Shown one piece after another: positions 1 through 11,838 of a stretch of 64,000 nucleotides of DNA. This stretch comes from Protea cynaroides (lineage: Eukaryota > Streptophyta > Magnoliopsida > Proteales > Proteaceae), in assembly GCA_028583415.1 (NCBI GenBank), contig CM053274.1, positions 88,489,902 to 88,553,901 of the forward strand, given 5' to 3'. Position numbers and translations under genes: made by a program. Every line of letters begins with the position of its first letter. The stretch's first letter is position 1. Below the pieces are notes generated by a model, which was not told the DNA's origin, ran no database searches, and saw only the letters and a program-made list of their open reading frames with translations.

Positions 1-74
1 TAAGGAAAGGAAATAAAACAAATATAAAATAAAATTGCAAGTATGCCATGCCCATGCCCTTATTTAATTTGACA

Positions 75-480
75 CTCCCCCTCAAGTTGGTGCATATATA
101 TCATGCATACCCAACTTAGACAATATCATGTGAAACGGTTTCCCAAATAGACCTTTAGGAAGAATGTCTGCCAACTAATCCTCTGATCTGACAAATGGAA
201 TTTAAATCTAACCACTTTTTAATTTTTCTTTGATGAAGTGACGGTTTACCTCTACATGCTTAGTTCTATCATGTTAAACTGGATTTGCGCAATGTTGATG
301 GCTGTTTTATTGTCACAAAACAAAGTCATAGATTGAAAACGCTTGACTATCAAGTCTTTAAGTAAGCCCTTCAACCACAATAGTTCACATATCCCCTGAA
401 CCATTACTCGAAATTCTGCTTCTGCGCTGGAACGGGACACCACATTCTACTTCTTGCTACGCCAAGTGACCAAATTTTCA
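75..480 (-). pseudogene. copia RNase H remnant
   Basis: The minus-strand translation contains the RNase H signature of plant copia elements: SRSSAEAEFR, the ELLWLKGLLKDL helix and the FCDNKTAINIA motif. It ends just before the purine tract at 75-90, the expected position for the end of pol. A stop separates it from the upstream RT frame. It is a domain relic and not a gene. Confidence 0.8.
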
Positions 481-610
481 CCCACAAAAGTATAATATCC
501 TGAAATTGATTTCCTATCTGGACTACAGTCAACATCAGTCAGCATCAGTATAAGCTTATACTCTGAGATGATCATTTGGTGAGAGTAGAATCCCTTTCCC
601 TATAGCAGCC

Positions 611-751
611 ATGGTTTAAAATCTTGTCGAGATCTCAGTGTTCTTGGTGTTCTCAGTGAACACCGAGACGAGAACCAGGCGATAATGGTTCTCAGTCTCG
701 ATGCAAGTTCTCGCCGAGATCTCGGGATATTTTGAGATTTTAAACCTTGGA
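611..751. mobile_element. 141-bp foldback inverted-repeat element (family M)
   Basis: The ends are inverted copies (ATGGTTTAAAATCTTG at the left, GAGATTTTAAACCTTGG at the right). A 7-bp direct repeat AGCAGCC flanks it at 604-610 and 752-758, a target-site duplication. It sits inside the copia RT-RNase H region. Longer relatives with the same ends and the same GAGATCTCGGCGAGA-like subterminal sequence lie at 12990-13714 and 29474-30023. It has no coding capacity. Confidence 0.7.
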
Positions 752-769
752 AGCAGCCTTTTCATAGTG

Positions 770-1729
770 TAAAATTCTATAAACTACCTCGATATGTGAT
801 GTATAAGGATCGTACATGAATTGACTCACCAAACTTATTGCAAATGCAATATCAGGCCTGGTATATGATAGATAAATTAGCCTTCCAACTAACTGCTGGT
901 ACCTACCTTTATCTATTGGTGTTCCTTCTTTCTTTCTGAGCTTAGTATTAGGATCTAGTAGAGTATCACACGGTCTGCAGCCTATCAGACTTGTCTCCAA
1001 TAGAAGATCAAGGATGTACTTCCTTTGAGAAAGAAAGATGTCTTTCGCAGAACGAGCAACTTTGATCCCAATAAAGTACCTAAGCTTTTCAAGATCTTTA
1101 ATTTCGAACTCCACCCCCAAAAACGTTTTGAGTTTCCTAATCTCATCTTCATTATTCCCAGTGACAATAATATCATCCACATATACTAGAAGTGCAGTAA
1201 ATTTTTCAGATGAATGTTTGGTAAACAATGTATGGTCAGCATTTGTATGGTCAGCATTACTTTGTGCATAACCAAAGGTTATCATAACTTTGTGAAGTCT
1301 ACCAAACCATGCTCTAGGGGACTGTTTAAGTCCATAAAGAGAGCGTTTCATCCTACATACTTTCCCATTGATGTTTGCATCTATAAACCCAGGTGGACAG
1401 CCCATATAAACTTCCTCATTGAGTTCCCCATGAAGGAAGGCATTCTTTACATCAAGTTGTTGCAAATCCCAATTGTGGTGTACAGCACATGCCAAGAGAA
1501 CCTACATTGTTGTCATCTTAGAAACTGGCGCAAAGGTTTCTTAGTAATCAATGCCATATGTTTGAGTAAATCCACGGGCTACTAGCCTTGCTTCATACCG
1601 ATCAACTGTGCCATCACTTTTTTGCTTGACTGTAAAAACCCATTTGCACCCTACTGGTCTCTTGCCAGGTGGGAGTGGAACGAGATCCCAAGTATTATTC
1701 TTCTTCAGAGCTTTCATTTCTTCCATCAT
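770..1729 (-). pseudogene. copia reverse transcriptase remnant
   Basis: Two overlapping minus-strand segments (1541-1729 and 740-1495) encode the copia RT block: NNTWDLVPLPPGKRPVG, CKWVF, YEARLVARGFTQTYGIDY, then LDVKNAFLHGEL, SLYGLKQSPRAW, the catalytic LLVYVDDIIVTG and GRLIYLSYTRPDIAFA. A frame break near 1500 splits the domain. An in-frame duplication of about four residues (NADHTNADHT) precedes the catalytic loop. The catalytic aspartates remain although the frame is broken. Confidence 0.85.
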
Positions 1730-1765
1730 TGTAGGTTTCCACTGCTTATCTAAAATTGCATCCTA

Positions 1766-2221
1766 TCATTTATGGGGAAGGGACACAGAAGAAAGCGAAG
1801 ACACAAATTCATGGAAGGAAGGAGATAAAGAATTACATGAAACAAAATTAGAAATTGGGTGATATGTATAAGACCTAGTATCTTTCCGAATAGCAATGGG
1901 TAAGTCAGAGTTAGAGAATGAAATTTCATTACCATGCGGAACCTCAGTCTCTAAATCTAAGGCTGACGAAGGGACATGTATAGTTGCATTGATGGTAGTG
2001 GCATTTCCTTGCTTGTTTTTGGCACGGTTTCGGTCGTAGACCTGCAGAGGTTTGTCTGGACTGGTTATGGGGCTAGTTGTAGGTGTAGGTACAGGTATTG
2101 GTATAGAAGGTGATGGTATGGATATAGAAGGTGGTGCATCTGTCTTTGGAGCTGAATCCATGACTCTTTCTTGGACCTGTTCTAGTTCCTCTAGCACATC
2201 TTCAACACTTTTCTCATCCAT
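1766..2221 (-). pseudogene. copia integrase-RT linker remnant
   Basis: A 151-codon minus-strand frame rich in Pro, Ser and Thr lies between integrase and RT. It has a repeating P(S/V/T)I-type stretch and the phrase PLQVYDRNRAKNK, which resembles the RR-x-P linker just before RT in plant copia polyproteins. It carries no catalytic motif of its own. The call rests on position and composition. Confidence 0.55.
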
Positions 2222-2837
2222 CTCCCCCTAAAGATGTGGCTTGTAGTACATCACATGTTCATGAAAGAGAACATCCTTAGTAATATTAATATATGTCTTT
2301 CAGGAAGGAGGATGGTAGCACTTATAGCATTTTTGAAGGGCAGAATAGCCAATGAAAATACACTGAAGCCCCCAGGGATCAAGCTTGTCAAGAGATTGAT
2401 GATTGCGAGCATAACAGACACAACCAAAAACGTTCTGCGGTAACACAAAGGAAGTAGCACCAAGTAGGAGATCCAGAAGAGTTTTGTTGTTGAGAATTCT
2501 TGAAGGAGCCGATTGATAAGGGAAGCTTAGTCTCTGGATAAGGGAAGCAGCAGTAAGAACTGCAGCGCTCTAAAAACGGGCTGGAACATTGCTCTCAAAC
2601 ACGAGAACTCTGGCCGTCTCAAGAAGGTAACGGTTTTTTCGTTTTGCGACGCCATTCTGAGCTGGTGTATCAACGCAACTTGTTTAGTGGAGGATGCCAT
2701 TTTCTGACAAGTAGTGCTGAAATGTTCCATCAAGAAATTCTTTATCATTATCACTGCAAAGTACTTTCAGCCATGCCTAGTTTTGTGTCTGTATCCTAGT
2801 TTTGTGTCTGTATCATATTGTGAAATTAGCGGAAGCA

Positions 2838-3092
2838 CTAAAAAACATCACTTTTATTATGCATTAGGTAAACCCATGTAGTCTGTGAGTAACAGTCATT
2901 AAAGGTGACAAACCAACGATGGCTAGAGATGGAAGTCGTCCTAGCAGGACCCCATACATCAAAGTGCACTAAATCAAACAAACCACTACTTCTATTATAG
3001 GAAGGTAAATTGGTTGTATAAGCCTGCTTAGCCAAAACACAGGCTTCACATAACTCGTTTTTATTATAATGCTTAAATAAAATAGGAAACAA
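2838..3092 (-). pseudogene. copia integrase N-terminal and core fragment
   Basis: The minus-strand frame contains CEACVLAKQ (second half of the zinc-binding region) followed by FDLVHFDVWGPA and FVTFNDCYSQTTWVYLM, the start of the integrase core including its first catalytic Asp (HFDVWG). Downstream integrase sequence at 2230-2760 is broken across frames. A 20-bp tandem duplication near 2776-2815 lies in this broken stretch. Confidence 0.8.
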
Positions 3093-3377
3093 CTAAGACA
3101 AGAACTAGAATCAGAGACATGGCTTCATTTTCTAATCCTCAAAGAAAAAACCCAGGAAGTTGTCCAAATCCTTCATGCTCTCCAATTCCTTTTGGAAGAC
3201 TCTATCTTTATCACTAGAGGGAACCCCCATCAAGGCCCTACCTACTATCATCCATTTAAATTTCTTTAATGTCTGTTCTTGAAAACCTGGCAATTGCTAA
3301 AATCCCTCATGTTGTCTGGTTCGTATTGGGAGGCTCTCTCATGTTCATCACTACAGAGAAAAGCCCTATTGTTATCT

Positions 3378-4028
3378 GTTGAGCATTTGTTGGTATTGTT
3401 TTCAACACCTTAGTCAGCATGTCTTGGACCAAGCAACACAAGTATGTGAAGATATTCAACAAGGAAGAAGTGTAGAAGAAGCCAGACCAGAAATCAGATG
3501 TATATGGCCTCAAAAGCGTCAAGCTGTCAATGAGGCAGTCGACCTGAAAGCTCTCTGTAACATTGGTGGATGTAGCGGTCAACCGGTAACTTTAAGTGGT
3601 CAACCGGTTCCCTGGAAAAATGCCCAGTTCGATCCTATTCAATTGGAATCTTTTGAGGGGTTAAAAGGGGATTTCCTTGCACGGTTTTAGAGAATCTCTT
3701 TGTACATTTTGGAAACTTTAAGAGAGAGAACTCCAAGAGAGAAGGGGAAAATAAAGGAAGAAAATGAGGAGTGCTTCATCTATTGAAGACGTTCAATCTC
3801 CAGCATCTCCAGAGGTTACCCATCGATGTAGACTTGGCTACATGATTGCGAGTGCATGTGGTTGCAAGGTATGTGTTCGTGTGATTGTTTGAGCCGTGTT
3901 GTGGTTGTGAGCCTGGGCGCAACTAGAATCTCTGAGCAGCGGAAGACTTCCCCAGCTGTGAGAAGTGTGTTGGTGGATTCTAGAGTCGAAGTTTTTGTGT
4001 GCCACTGATTCACCCCTCTCAGTGGGCC
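3378..4028 (+). mobile_element. Possible LTR remnant with a gggtgaatcagtgg end
   Basis: The segment begins TGTTGAGCA and ends close to ACCCCTCTCAGTGGGCCA. It contains a short repeat of CAACCGGT motifs (about 3580-3610) and no long conserved ORF. The terminal CTGATTCACCCCTCTCAGTGG block recurs in inverted orientation at 5299-5322, suggesting two related LTR ends in opposite orientation. In plant copia elements similar LTRs adjoin the initiator-Met tRNA primer site, but no good primer site is visible after 4028. Boundaries are tentative. Confidence 0.35.
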
Positions 4029-5262
4029 ATTGTGTTCAATATTATCATATCATCAAACTTCATCTTTGTCTTGTTAATTGAGTTCTAATTGCAAAAGCAT
4101 TCAGACTTTCAACTCCTCTCTGGCTGCTACAAAGACCAATAGGGACTTCTGTTGAAAAGTTGAGAGTGGAAGATATAAGCTGGGGGATCCATTGAAGGTT
4201 ACTCGAGGACACAAGATTGTTTTGAGCTTTTGTCTTAACCTGATGCTTGTCAAGTAGTCATTCTCAATGTTTTAAAACTGGAATAGTTGGATAGACAGAC
4301 CATTAAAACCATCAACCTGTCCTTGTTACAGCACCACCAACTGAACCTTGATTGGTAGAAAACCATTGACTTGGCCAAAGATCATAATTCATATACTCCT
4401 TTTGGTGGAACCATGGCACCAGACGGTCAAATCAGAAATCAAACCATTGGACTAGGGGTATGTAATTGCTGAATAAATTCTGAAGTTAATAACGGAACAT
4501 GTTTCAGAAATGTTTGAACTACTAACACCTTGGTGGGTGGTGAACAAAACTACTATTAGCCCAGATTGCATTTGTTGTCTGATAATAATATATTCTACAT
4601 TTCTTCTTCTTTTTACTACTTGTTTCACCATAAGACTATTCAGACCAGATGGTTGGATTTTTCCACTTTTACATACATTAGCCAAAATTATCTGATCCTG
4701 GTTCATGTTTACAAACAATGATCCTGGTAAGAACTTGAAAGAATTACTGCTCTCTAAATCTCCATATGATAAGTTGTTATATGCACAGCACAAAATTCTC
4801 TGCTGGATTATCATGGCCATCTACAAACCATCTTGGTCAAGTAAAGGACTTCTTTCCCCAATGAAAAGTAATTCCTTTGCTGCTTAAAAATAAATCAGGA
4901 TAAGTAACTGGACAAGTAGTAAACCCACTACCTTCTCTGACTGGGAAGGACATTAGATTTTTTAAACACCTGCTTCTACTTGACAGTTGCTAGACAATTG
5001 TTATTGAAGGAGATATCAGTTGCTTCTACCTGTAACTGTAACACCTCAATCTGTAACTATAGCTCTACCAGTTTCCCTGTAATCTTTTTTTTTTTTTTTC
5101 CCCTCTCATCCATGAGGGTTTCTAATGCACTGACTAATTCTCCCTCAAAGTTGACAACTGCTTCAAGTTTCTCCTCATTGCTGGGTATAGGTTTGGAGTC
5201 TTCTTCTTTCCTCTTGCCATCACCAATGTCTAGGATCTCTCTTAGGTCAGTTAGACTTTTTC
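4029..5262. other. No recognisable gene (4.0-5.3 kb)
   Basis: AT-rich sequence with only short spurious reading frames and a poly-T run near 5087-5100. Because LTR-like blocks in opposite orientation lie on both sides, it may be retrotransposon interior that has decayed beyond recognition, but no domain can be seen. Confidence 0.4.
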
Positions 5263-6070
5263 AAGAGTACAGGCTCTAATACCAATTGACGTTCCTAGAT
5301 GACCACTGAGAGGGGGGTGAATCAGTGGAAGCCAAAAAATGATCCCCTAAAAACTCAATCACAAGTGGAGACTCACTATGTTTGTCACACAAGTCATATG
5401 TACACCCCTACCTCGCAACAACTAAACTATGGCCAGGTCTACCAGGTGTAACATACCCATCTTGCAAAGCAATCACTCCAATATCCAAAGCAATAAACAA
5501 TCCACCCAAGATATATGTGGTTCACCTCCACAGCGTGTGAAAGGCTAGTCCACGGAGTAATGCCTAAACAGGGCTTCGTATATCCTCAATACGCAACACT
5601 GTTCAACCGTTGCAACAGCCCAAGAGATGCAACTCCTGCTTCAACCCTTGATGAACACAGAGGCAAGGGCTTCAACCCCAACTATGTCTAGCAACAACTG
5701 AACACCCCAATACAATGCTAAAGCAAGCTTATATAGATGCCCTATAATGAAAGCTCATTACAATATGCAAATCCCCCCCAATTATATCAAGAACTAGGTT
5801 TTACAATTCTCCACACAACATAGAATAATAAAGATAGGATTTGGGAATTCAGGTTACCTCCACCTGAGTAATCCTTCTAATGATCACTGTGTAGATGCTG
5901 TAGACCAACTCTGTATGTGCTCAGATAATTAAAATAAGACCCATGATGTCCTATTAGGGGTTTTCCACCAAAACCTCTTCTCTGCTCTCCTTTTCCTCCC
6001 TTTGGCAGCTGTGACACCTCTTAGATCAAGTTCCAAGAAGATAAAAAAAATATAGGCTTCTAAGTTTTAA
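5263..6070 (-). mobile_element. Possible minus-strand LTR next to a degenerate Met-tRNA primer site
   Basis: The string GGCTCTAATACCAATTG at about 5270-5286 is the reverse complement of a TTGGTATTAGAGCC primer-binding site, one base from the usual TGGTATCAGAGC. It is followed at once by TGACGTTCCTAG and the block CTGAGAGGGGGGTGAATCAG. That order is what a minus-strand copia 5' LTR would show. No matching 3' LTR or pol gene lies beside it and the right boundary is a guess. Confidence 0.35.
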
Positions 6071-7960
6071 ATCGCTGATTTAATTTCGGCCTTTGATCTG
6101 TGAACAGTGAAATCAGATCTTGATGGCTCAGTCGAGGTCGGCTGCGATTCTAGCCATCGGATCTTGCTTTTAAAAAGGCGGGTGAAACCTGGTTCGTTGG
6201 ATTGGCCCATTGCGCCTAACACGATTTCGATCTTGCGGGTTCATTCTGGTCCAATAAAAATAGCATCTTGCGCAGATGCACAGTGTGTGCGCATCACACC
6301 CTATCCGTTATTACTCCATGAAGTGTGGCGCTACTTATTTCAGTGTACCAACCAATGAGAAACCTGACACAAGAATCAGTTGCGTTAGAGTAGCCGTGCC
6401 TTTGTGCGCTCCGCCAACCACTGTAATTGCCTGAATTACTCTTCTCAGGATTACAAGTAATGCCGCCATTTTTCTCAATTTACAAATAAGGACAAAACTT
6501 AATGTAAATTGTAAATTATTTTACTGGAGCCCTTGTCAAACATGAACTTCAATTTTTGGGCTTCTTTGCGTTGTTGCATTGTGAAGCCAACTTGCAACCC
6601 TACATCTTCCATGTTTAGTAGTTCTCTCACGAAAATGCTGTGGGACCTATCAAAACCTGTCTCAAAGTGAAAAGTTCCAAACGAAACTAGGAATTTGGGT
6701 ACGAAACTGTTACCACCTGTGCCGTGGGGCTTCCACGCATTGGAAAACATATATGTACACCTCAAAACATCGCTGAACGTATGTAGTCGATTCGGTATTG
6801 AGTCAAAACCCAGTCAACTCACCAGCCAGGCCCATTCAACTGAGTGCATAACGCTGTAAACCCTGTCAACTCGATGTCGGCTCTTCCACATCACTGCAGA
6901 TCACAGTCACACACTTCCGAACACTGCACACATGCTCAGAAAATGTAACTGCTCTGCCTGCTCACTGACACAGTCTCCCACACATCTGACATTGCTCTAC
7001 CACTGCCATTACCACTGCCACACGTGACTGAACATTGTACTCACAACTAAACAGCTCATGTGTTGCACAACTGACACAATGTGTTGACAACAATGACAAC
7101 CACAACTTGACTCAACAAAGATTATGAATTGTCATGTTGAAGCATATCTCCTACATGGAAACTTTGGATTGCCGTGGATACTGATTCTGCATCTACTATA
7201 TTCTCCTACTTTTTCTTCCCTTATTTATTTAATTATTTAACTTGATTTCTTTCTTGAGAACCCTAAAGAGGAAAAAAAATTGATATCATTTTTCTGTAAA
7301 TATAATCATTATTTGTGCTCTAATATCATGTTATAGTTTCGAAATACTGACACAATCCCTTTTTTATTTATGATGTAACGAAATGTTCTCATTAGTATTC
7401 ATCCCAAGTTTTTAACTTCAATTTGTTCATGTCCCTCAAACCCCAATCCTGAAATAGAATCCCATTGTAAAGCTGACAACCTATCTGTTCAAATCAGTCC
7501 TGTATAAGTCATCAAAACCAATTGAAGAATTCCATTGAAATTGAGCCACCTACCTAGTTGAATTGGTTTGGTACCTGACCTCTCCATCGATCCATAAAGA
7601 CTAGGTAAAACCAACATTTTTGCATATATCGCACCTTCTCCTTTCTTATGTACATATTTCTAATGAATAAGTCATTGATTGCTGATTAAAAAAAAATCGC
7701 TTGAAGACAATGGGAACCAATCGTAAGCATTATGTAGCCTTCTCAATTGCTGGAATTCTCTGAATATGATTGGATTTTGTTCCGCCTTATGGGCCTCTGT
7801 TTTGGTTGTGTTTCAAGGGTTGTGTAATTAACTAGTAAGTTTAAGTGTGTCTGTGGATCAATTGAATTGGCTTTCAGTTAAAAAAATATTTCCACTAACA
7901 CAGTTATATCCTTTATTTGCTGATTTTTTAACTATTCCTCAATTTCCTTTGTTATGCCAG
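6071..7960. other. No recognisable gene (6.1-7.9 kb)
   Basis: Upstream of the carboxypeptidase exons I found no further exon of that gene on the plus strand and no other conserved domain. The sequence is AT-rich with ACTG/CACTG-rich low-complexity text around 6890-7090. It is probably intron of the carboxypeptidase gene or intergenic sequence. Confidence 0.4.
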
Positions 7961-9764
7961 CGGAGATACAGATGCTGTTATCCCAGTTACATCCACCAGG
8001 TACACAGTAGATGCTCTTAAACTTCCAACTGTGACTCCTTGGCATGCATGGTATGATGAAGGACAGGTACAGGCCTCTGTCTCTCTCTCTCTATCTCTCT
8101 CTCCAGGTAGAATGGTGACTTTTCTGTAGATTTGTAGAGTATTTCAGTGGTTTACAGTTAAAAATTCATTCTATACACAAATAAATGGTTTTTCTTTTAT
8201 CTGGTACACATTCAAATCAATAAACAGTGGAAAAAAATTAAGTAAATATTTCTACTGCTTAAAATATTATAAAAACTAGTGCATTGAAAACTAATAAGAG
8301 CATAATAATAGATATTATCTTATGAGATGAACTCATGTGAGCCTTATTCCAACTAAATGGAGTTGGCTATCTACTTAGAGAATTTCGAAAAAGCGAATTT
8401 TCAAAGTTGATGCTATAAGGTTTGGCTATGGGTTTTTATGGGCAGTGAAGAAGGTTTGGAAAAAGGTTAGTGTATTTAACCTATCTTTTTAAAACCTGAC
8501 AGGATGTCAGATTGGCCATCCAATTATCTGAACAATCTGATCAAAGCTGCAGATAGTATTTAGTATACATAACAATAAATGTGACGCAGATACATGTATT
8601 CTTCTCTTGGTGCTGTCGTCATGTCATTACCTTGATATCTTGGTATCTTAGAGTCAAGTAGCAGTGCTGGCAGGAACAGATCTTTTGGGGCAGATGGGCC
8701 ATTGAGATTAATCAACGTTTCTTGTAGGACCTCCTGTCCTTGAAGTGATACTGAGTATCTTGACCTAGTGGTCTACACTTTGAATGGTCCAGCAGTCCAG
8801 TCCAATGATCCATGAAAACGCTGTTCAACTCTTCACAGTGTCTCCAATACCAGAACATGTTTCAGTTTTAACCAGAAACAGGATGGACACCCAAGAATTT
8901 TCACAGTTCAGTTGTCAAAGTAGACAATTTCTCTTGACCTCAGGTTGTAGCATTCCTTATACTTACGGTGCTCATGAGAAACTAATGAGTGCAGAGAACA
9001 TGACATGGATACATTAGTAGCTTAAAATATCTAGAGAACTTGGCAAGACAATCAATGATTTCACTGAACAATACAATACCTGTTTTAATATGCTTTCCTT
9101 AGAATGTGTTGGTCTTAAGAACAAAAAAGAAAAAGAAGTCCCTATTTCAAAGGTAACCCTGATTCATATGGACTGCCTTGATATAATTCAATTTCATGGT
9201 CGTAATCAAAAGTGCGTCTGGTGAGCTTGAAGGCAAACGAGGAGTCAAGAAAATGGATACCAGTGATCGGATTCTCAATCTAGTTAGCAAGGCTTATTCA
9301 CTTTATTATCTAATTGAAATTAGCAAACAATGTGTCCATCTTGAAACACTTTTGATAGACAGCTAACAATCTCTAGCATACTTGGGTTTTTCTCACTTTT
9401 TATGGCTTCTTGAAAGCTATATCAGTCGGACTCGAACTTTGATCTACTTGAGAGTAGCTCTTATCCATCTCTTGAAAGCCAGACACACTCGATCTATTGA
9501 ATTTCATACAAGAATATTTATTTATTTTTATTTTTTTTATACGATTGGATTAGCATGCAAAATCAGATTACTGCAGCTAATTCAAAATTTGGTTTGTTGC
9601 AGGTTGGAGGATGGGCCCAGCAGTACGTGGGTCTCACCTTTGTATCAGTGAGGGGAGCAGGTCATGAGGTCGCTCTGCATAGACCCAAACTAGCTTTGGC
9701 TCTTGTCAAGGCCTTTTTGTCAGGAAGTCAACTGCCGACCCTCTCTGAGCATAGTGATTCTTGA
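7961..9764 (+). CDS. Serine carboxypeptidase-like protein, last two exons (5' part missing)
   Basis: Exon 7961-8066 follows a TTATGCCAG acceptor and ends at CAG/GTACAG; exon 9603-9764 follows TTGCAG and ends in TGA. Together they encode 88 C-terminal residues. The first exon contains GDTDAVIPVTSTRY with the catalytic Asp of the alpha/beta-hydrolase triad; the second contains VRGAGHEV with the catalytic His, then HRPK and a SGSQLPTLS tail. This is the S10 family of secreted or vacuolar serine carboxypeptidases; the text resembles the plant SCPL24-27 group from memory. The exon starts in phase 2, so at least one upstream exon is required, yet none is visible back to position 1. Either an intron of more than 7.9 kb separates them or the gene is 5'-truncated. 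Both exons are undamaged. It converges with the minus-strand gene ending at 11839. Confidence 0.85.
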
Positions 9765-10508
9765 AATATACTGCAAAATTTTATTAGTTTTGATGTTCTT
9801 AAGGAGACATTCACTGTATTTGAATAAGCAGTTGTATTAGGACTTGTTCCCAATCCTCAATGGTCAAACATGAACCAGAAGAGGAGAAAGCAAGAGGTTG
9901 AGGAATGCCTTTTGAACTGTAACTCATCCCCTCAAGTAGAGGGGCTCATGTCCTCTTTTGGTACTGTGTCGTCCCAATTTTATTCTTTTGGAATTGCAGT
10001 CAGTAACTTATCCAAAGCCCTCATGAAATGCTTCTTATACAGTAGGCTGTAAATAAATATTGACACCTTTTGGTGTGTGAATGGGTTATCTGTGCTGTTC
10101 CGCGGCAGGCCGAACCTAGCCTGCCAGCTGATTTGGGACTGATCCGATACAGATTACTAAAGAATGAGAGAATCAAACCAATCCCGTGACCGAAACAGAT
10201 AACTAAAAGTATGCTTTTACCAGTACCAGTCAAGTGCATATTACTGACTGCATATCTATCTCAAAACTGGAAAACAAAGCCTGGGGAGCGTGACTTGAAT
10301 CCGGATGACAGGGACAATGAATCCCCACTCGTCCAACAAATGTTGACCAAATTTGACCTGTTGATCAGTCTATATGGCACAATATACCGTCAAAGCTTTC
10401 TTTTCAGCCAAAACTTGAGTCAACGATGACAAATACAAAAACCTGCAAAATCCGACAAATCCTCCCATTTCGACCTCGATTCCTCACTCCATGAAACGAT
10501 CAATGTGA

Positions 10509-10890
10509 TCAAGAGCTTGGTCCATCCACCCAGTGATCGGTTTTGGATCCGCCTCTCTCGTCTACATAGCAGTGGATGTCTTGCCTGCGTGTAGGATCTC
10601 AGAAAAGGATTTCTGGCAGAAGGTGATTACATTTTTGAGAGATTCTGGTTTTCTGTACGACCAAATCGAAGAGTTCCCGTCAGCGTCTGATTATCCGACC
10701 GATTTTCGCACGAGTGTGTTTTACCTCTGGTTTTTTTTCTTTTCTCTTTTCTCCTCACTCGTGAGCTCGCGTTTTTGAAATAGGCCTTCCAAACTAAATG
10801 TAATGCCATCCAGAGATTTAGTGAACAATCTGACCGCGAGGCCTTGAACCAAGGAGTTCTTGGAGACTACAGGATGGAGCGACACCTAAG
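10509..10890 (+). other. Possible exon pair of an unrecognised gene
   Basis: After a stop near 10508 one plus-strand frame stays open through VIGFGSASLVYIAVDVLP and ISEKDFWQKVITFLRDSGFL, with balanced protein-like composition, up to about 10710, where GTGTGT could be a donor. After an ATAG acceptor near 10782 a second open segment reads CNAIQRFSEQSDREALNQG and ends at ACATTG/GTCAGT near 10900. The two pieces look like neighbouring exons of a real or relic protein, but I do not recognise the family and see no start or stop that would complete it. It lies between two convergent genes and may be a captured or decayed fragment. Confidence 0.3.
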
Positions 10891-10899
10891 CACATTGGT

Positions 10900-11838
10900 C
10901 AGTACGCTGTTAGGTTCTACTCGGCTTTCCTTGTTGCTGATATGATATCATCACTATCAAACACAACGATGATGATGAACAGTCCGTGAGTCTCAGACAG
11001 GTTCCTTTCACTGTAGCAAGGGATGTCAACGGGTAGTAGATTTCTCTCGGGGGTTCACTTAGTTCAGGTGGGAGTGAAAATGCAGAAATCATGCCAGAAC
11101 CCCAACAATTCTTTTTTTTTTTTTTTTTTTTTTTTTGGGGTAAATTATTTCTCTATTTTGGTTTGGCAGAAACTGAAAAATAAATAATAATAAAATTTAA
11201 AAAAAAAATAATATTCTTGAAAATTTAGCTGACATGGGCAACAAATTTGGCCATTCTTATTAGGGGATTTCCCATAATGCCACAAACAGGTATGCAGGAA
11301 TGGAATTCTTCAATAGAACCCCACCCTCCTGGTCGAGGGGAGGAGAGAATATTGAGTAGAGAGAGAGTTATGTGAGATTGTGGGAAAGAATTACCACAGT
11401 GGCGTCATGGGGATCTTTCTACCTTTCTTTATAATGGTGAAGAGAACCTGTAATTGATTTGTTGCAGACTCCCACCCTGTCATTTTTCTTAAAGAGGCTG
11501 ACAACAAAACCTCCAGCTACATCAAACATAAAAAATGGACTGTAAAATGTCCCCTCAGAAAATTTCCCTGTGCTAAACTGAAAGTACCAAGGACATCTGA
11601 ACCTGAAACAATGAAACTTGAATTAAGGTTTCCCTTCATCTACAAATTGCCTCAACTGGAAAAATGAGTACCAAGCAAAAATACAGTAAATTGCATCAAG
11701 AACCCATCTCTTTCAAGCATTCTAGGAGAAAATTTTACTCCATAGGCCCGCTGCTCTTGTACTTGTGATATCCAAACATTTCCAGTAATAGGCATAATTT
11801 GAACTTCAGAAACACCACTGGCCATAATGCCACCCATT
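10900..11838. other. Convergent intergenic region and RRC1 3' UTR
   Basis: No gene is visible. A poly-T tract (about 11111-11136) is followed by AT-rich DNA. The part nearest 11838 should be the 3' UTR of the minus-strand RRC1-like gene. Confidence 0.5.

Larger units (their letters stand above)
1..3100 (-). mobile_element. Degraded Ty1/copia retrotransposon, 3' LTR edge to integrase
   Basis: Read on the minus strand, the order is integrase, linker, reverse transcriptase, RNase H, a purine-rich tract (about 75-90) and the first bases of the 3' LTR (a TGTCAAATT start at 74, running off the left edge). Integrase-RT-RNase H is the order of Ty1/copia rather than Ty3/gypsy elements. Frames are interrupted by stops and shifts and no gag or 5' LTR is recognisable, so the element is dead. 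A small inverted-repeat element is inserted at 611-751. Confidence 0.85.

Noticed and set aside
6499..6765. 88-codon minus-strand frame near 6.6 kb
   Set aside because: No family match, and neighbouring frames show no coding bias; probably chance.
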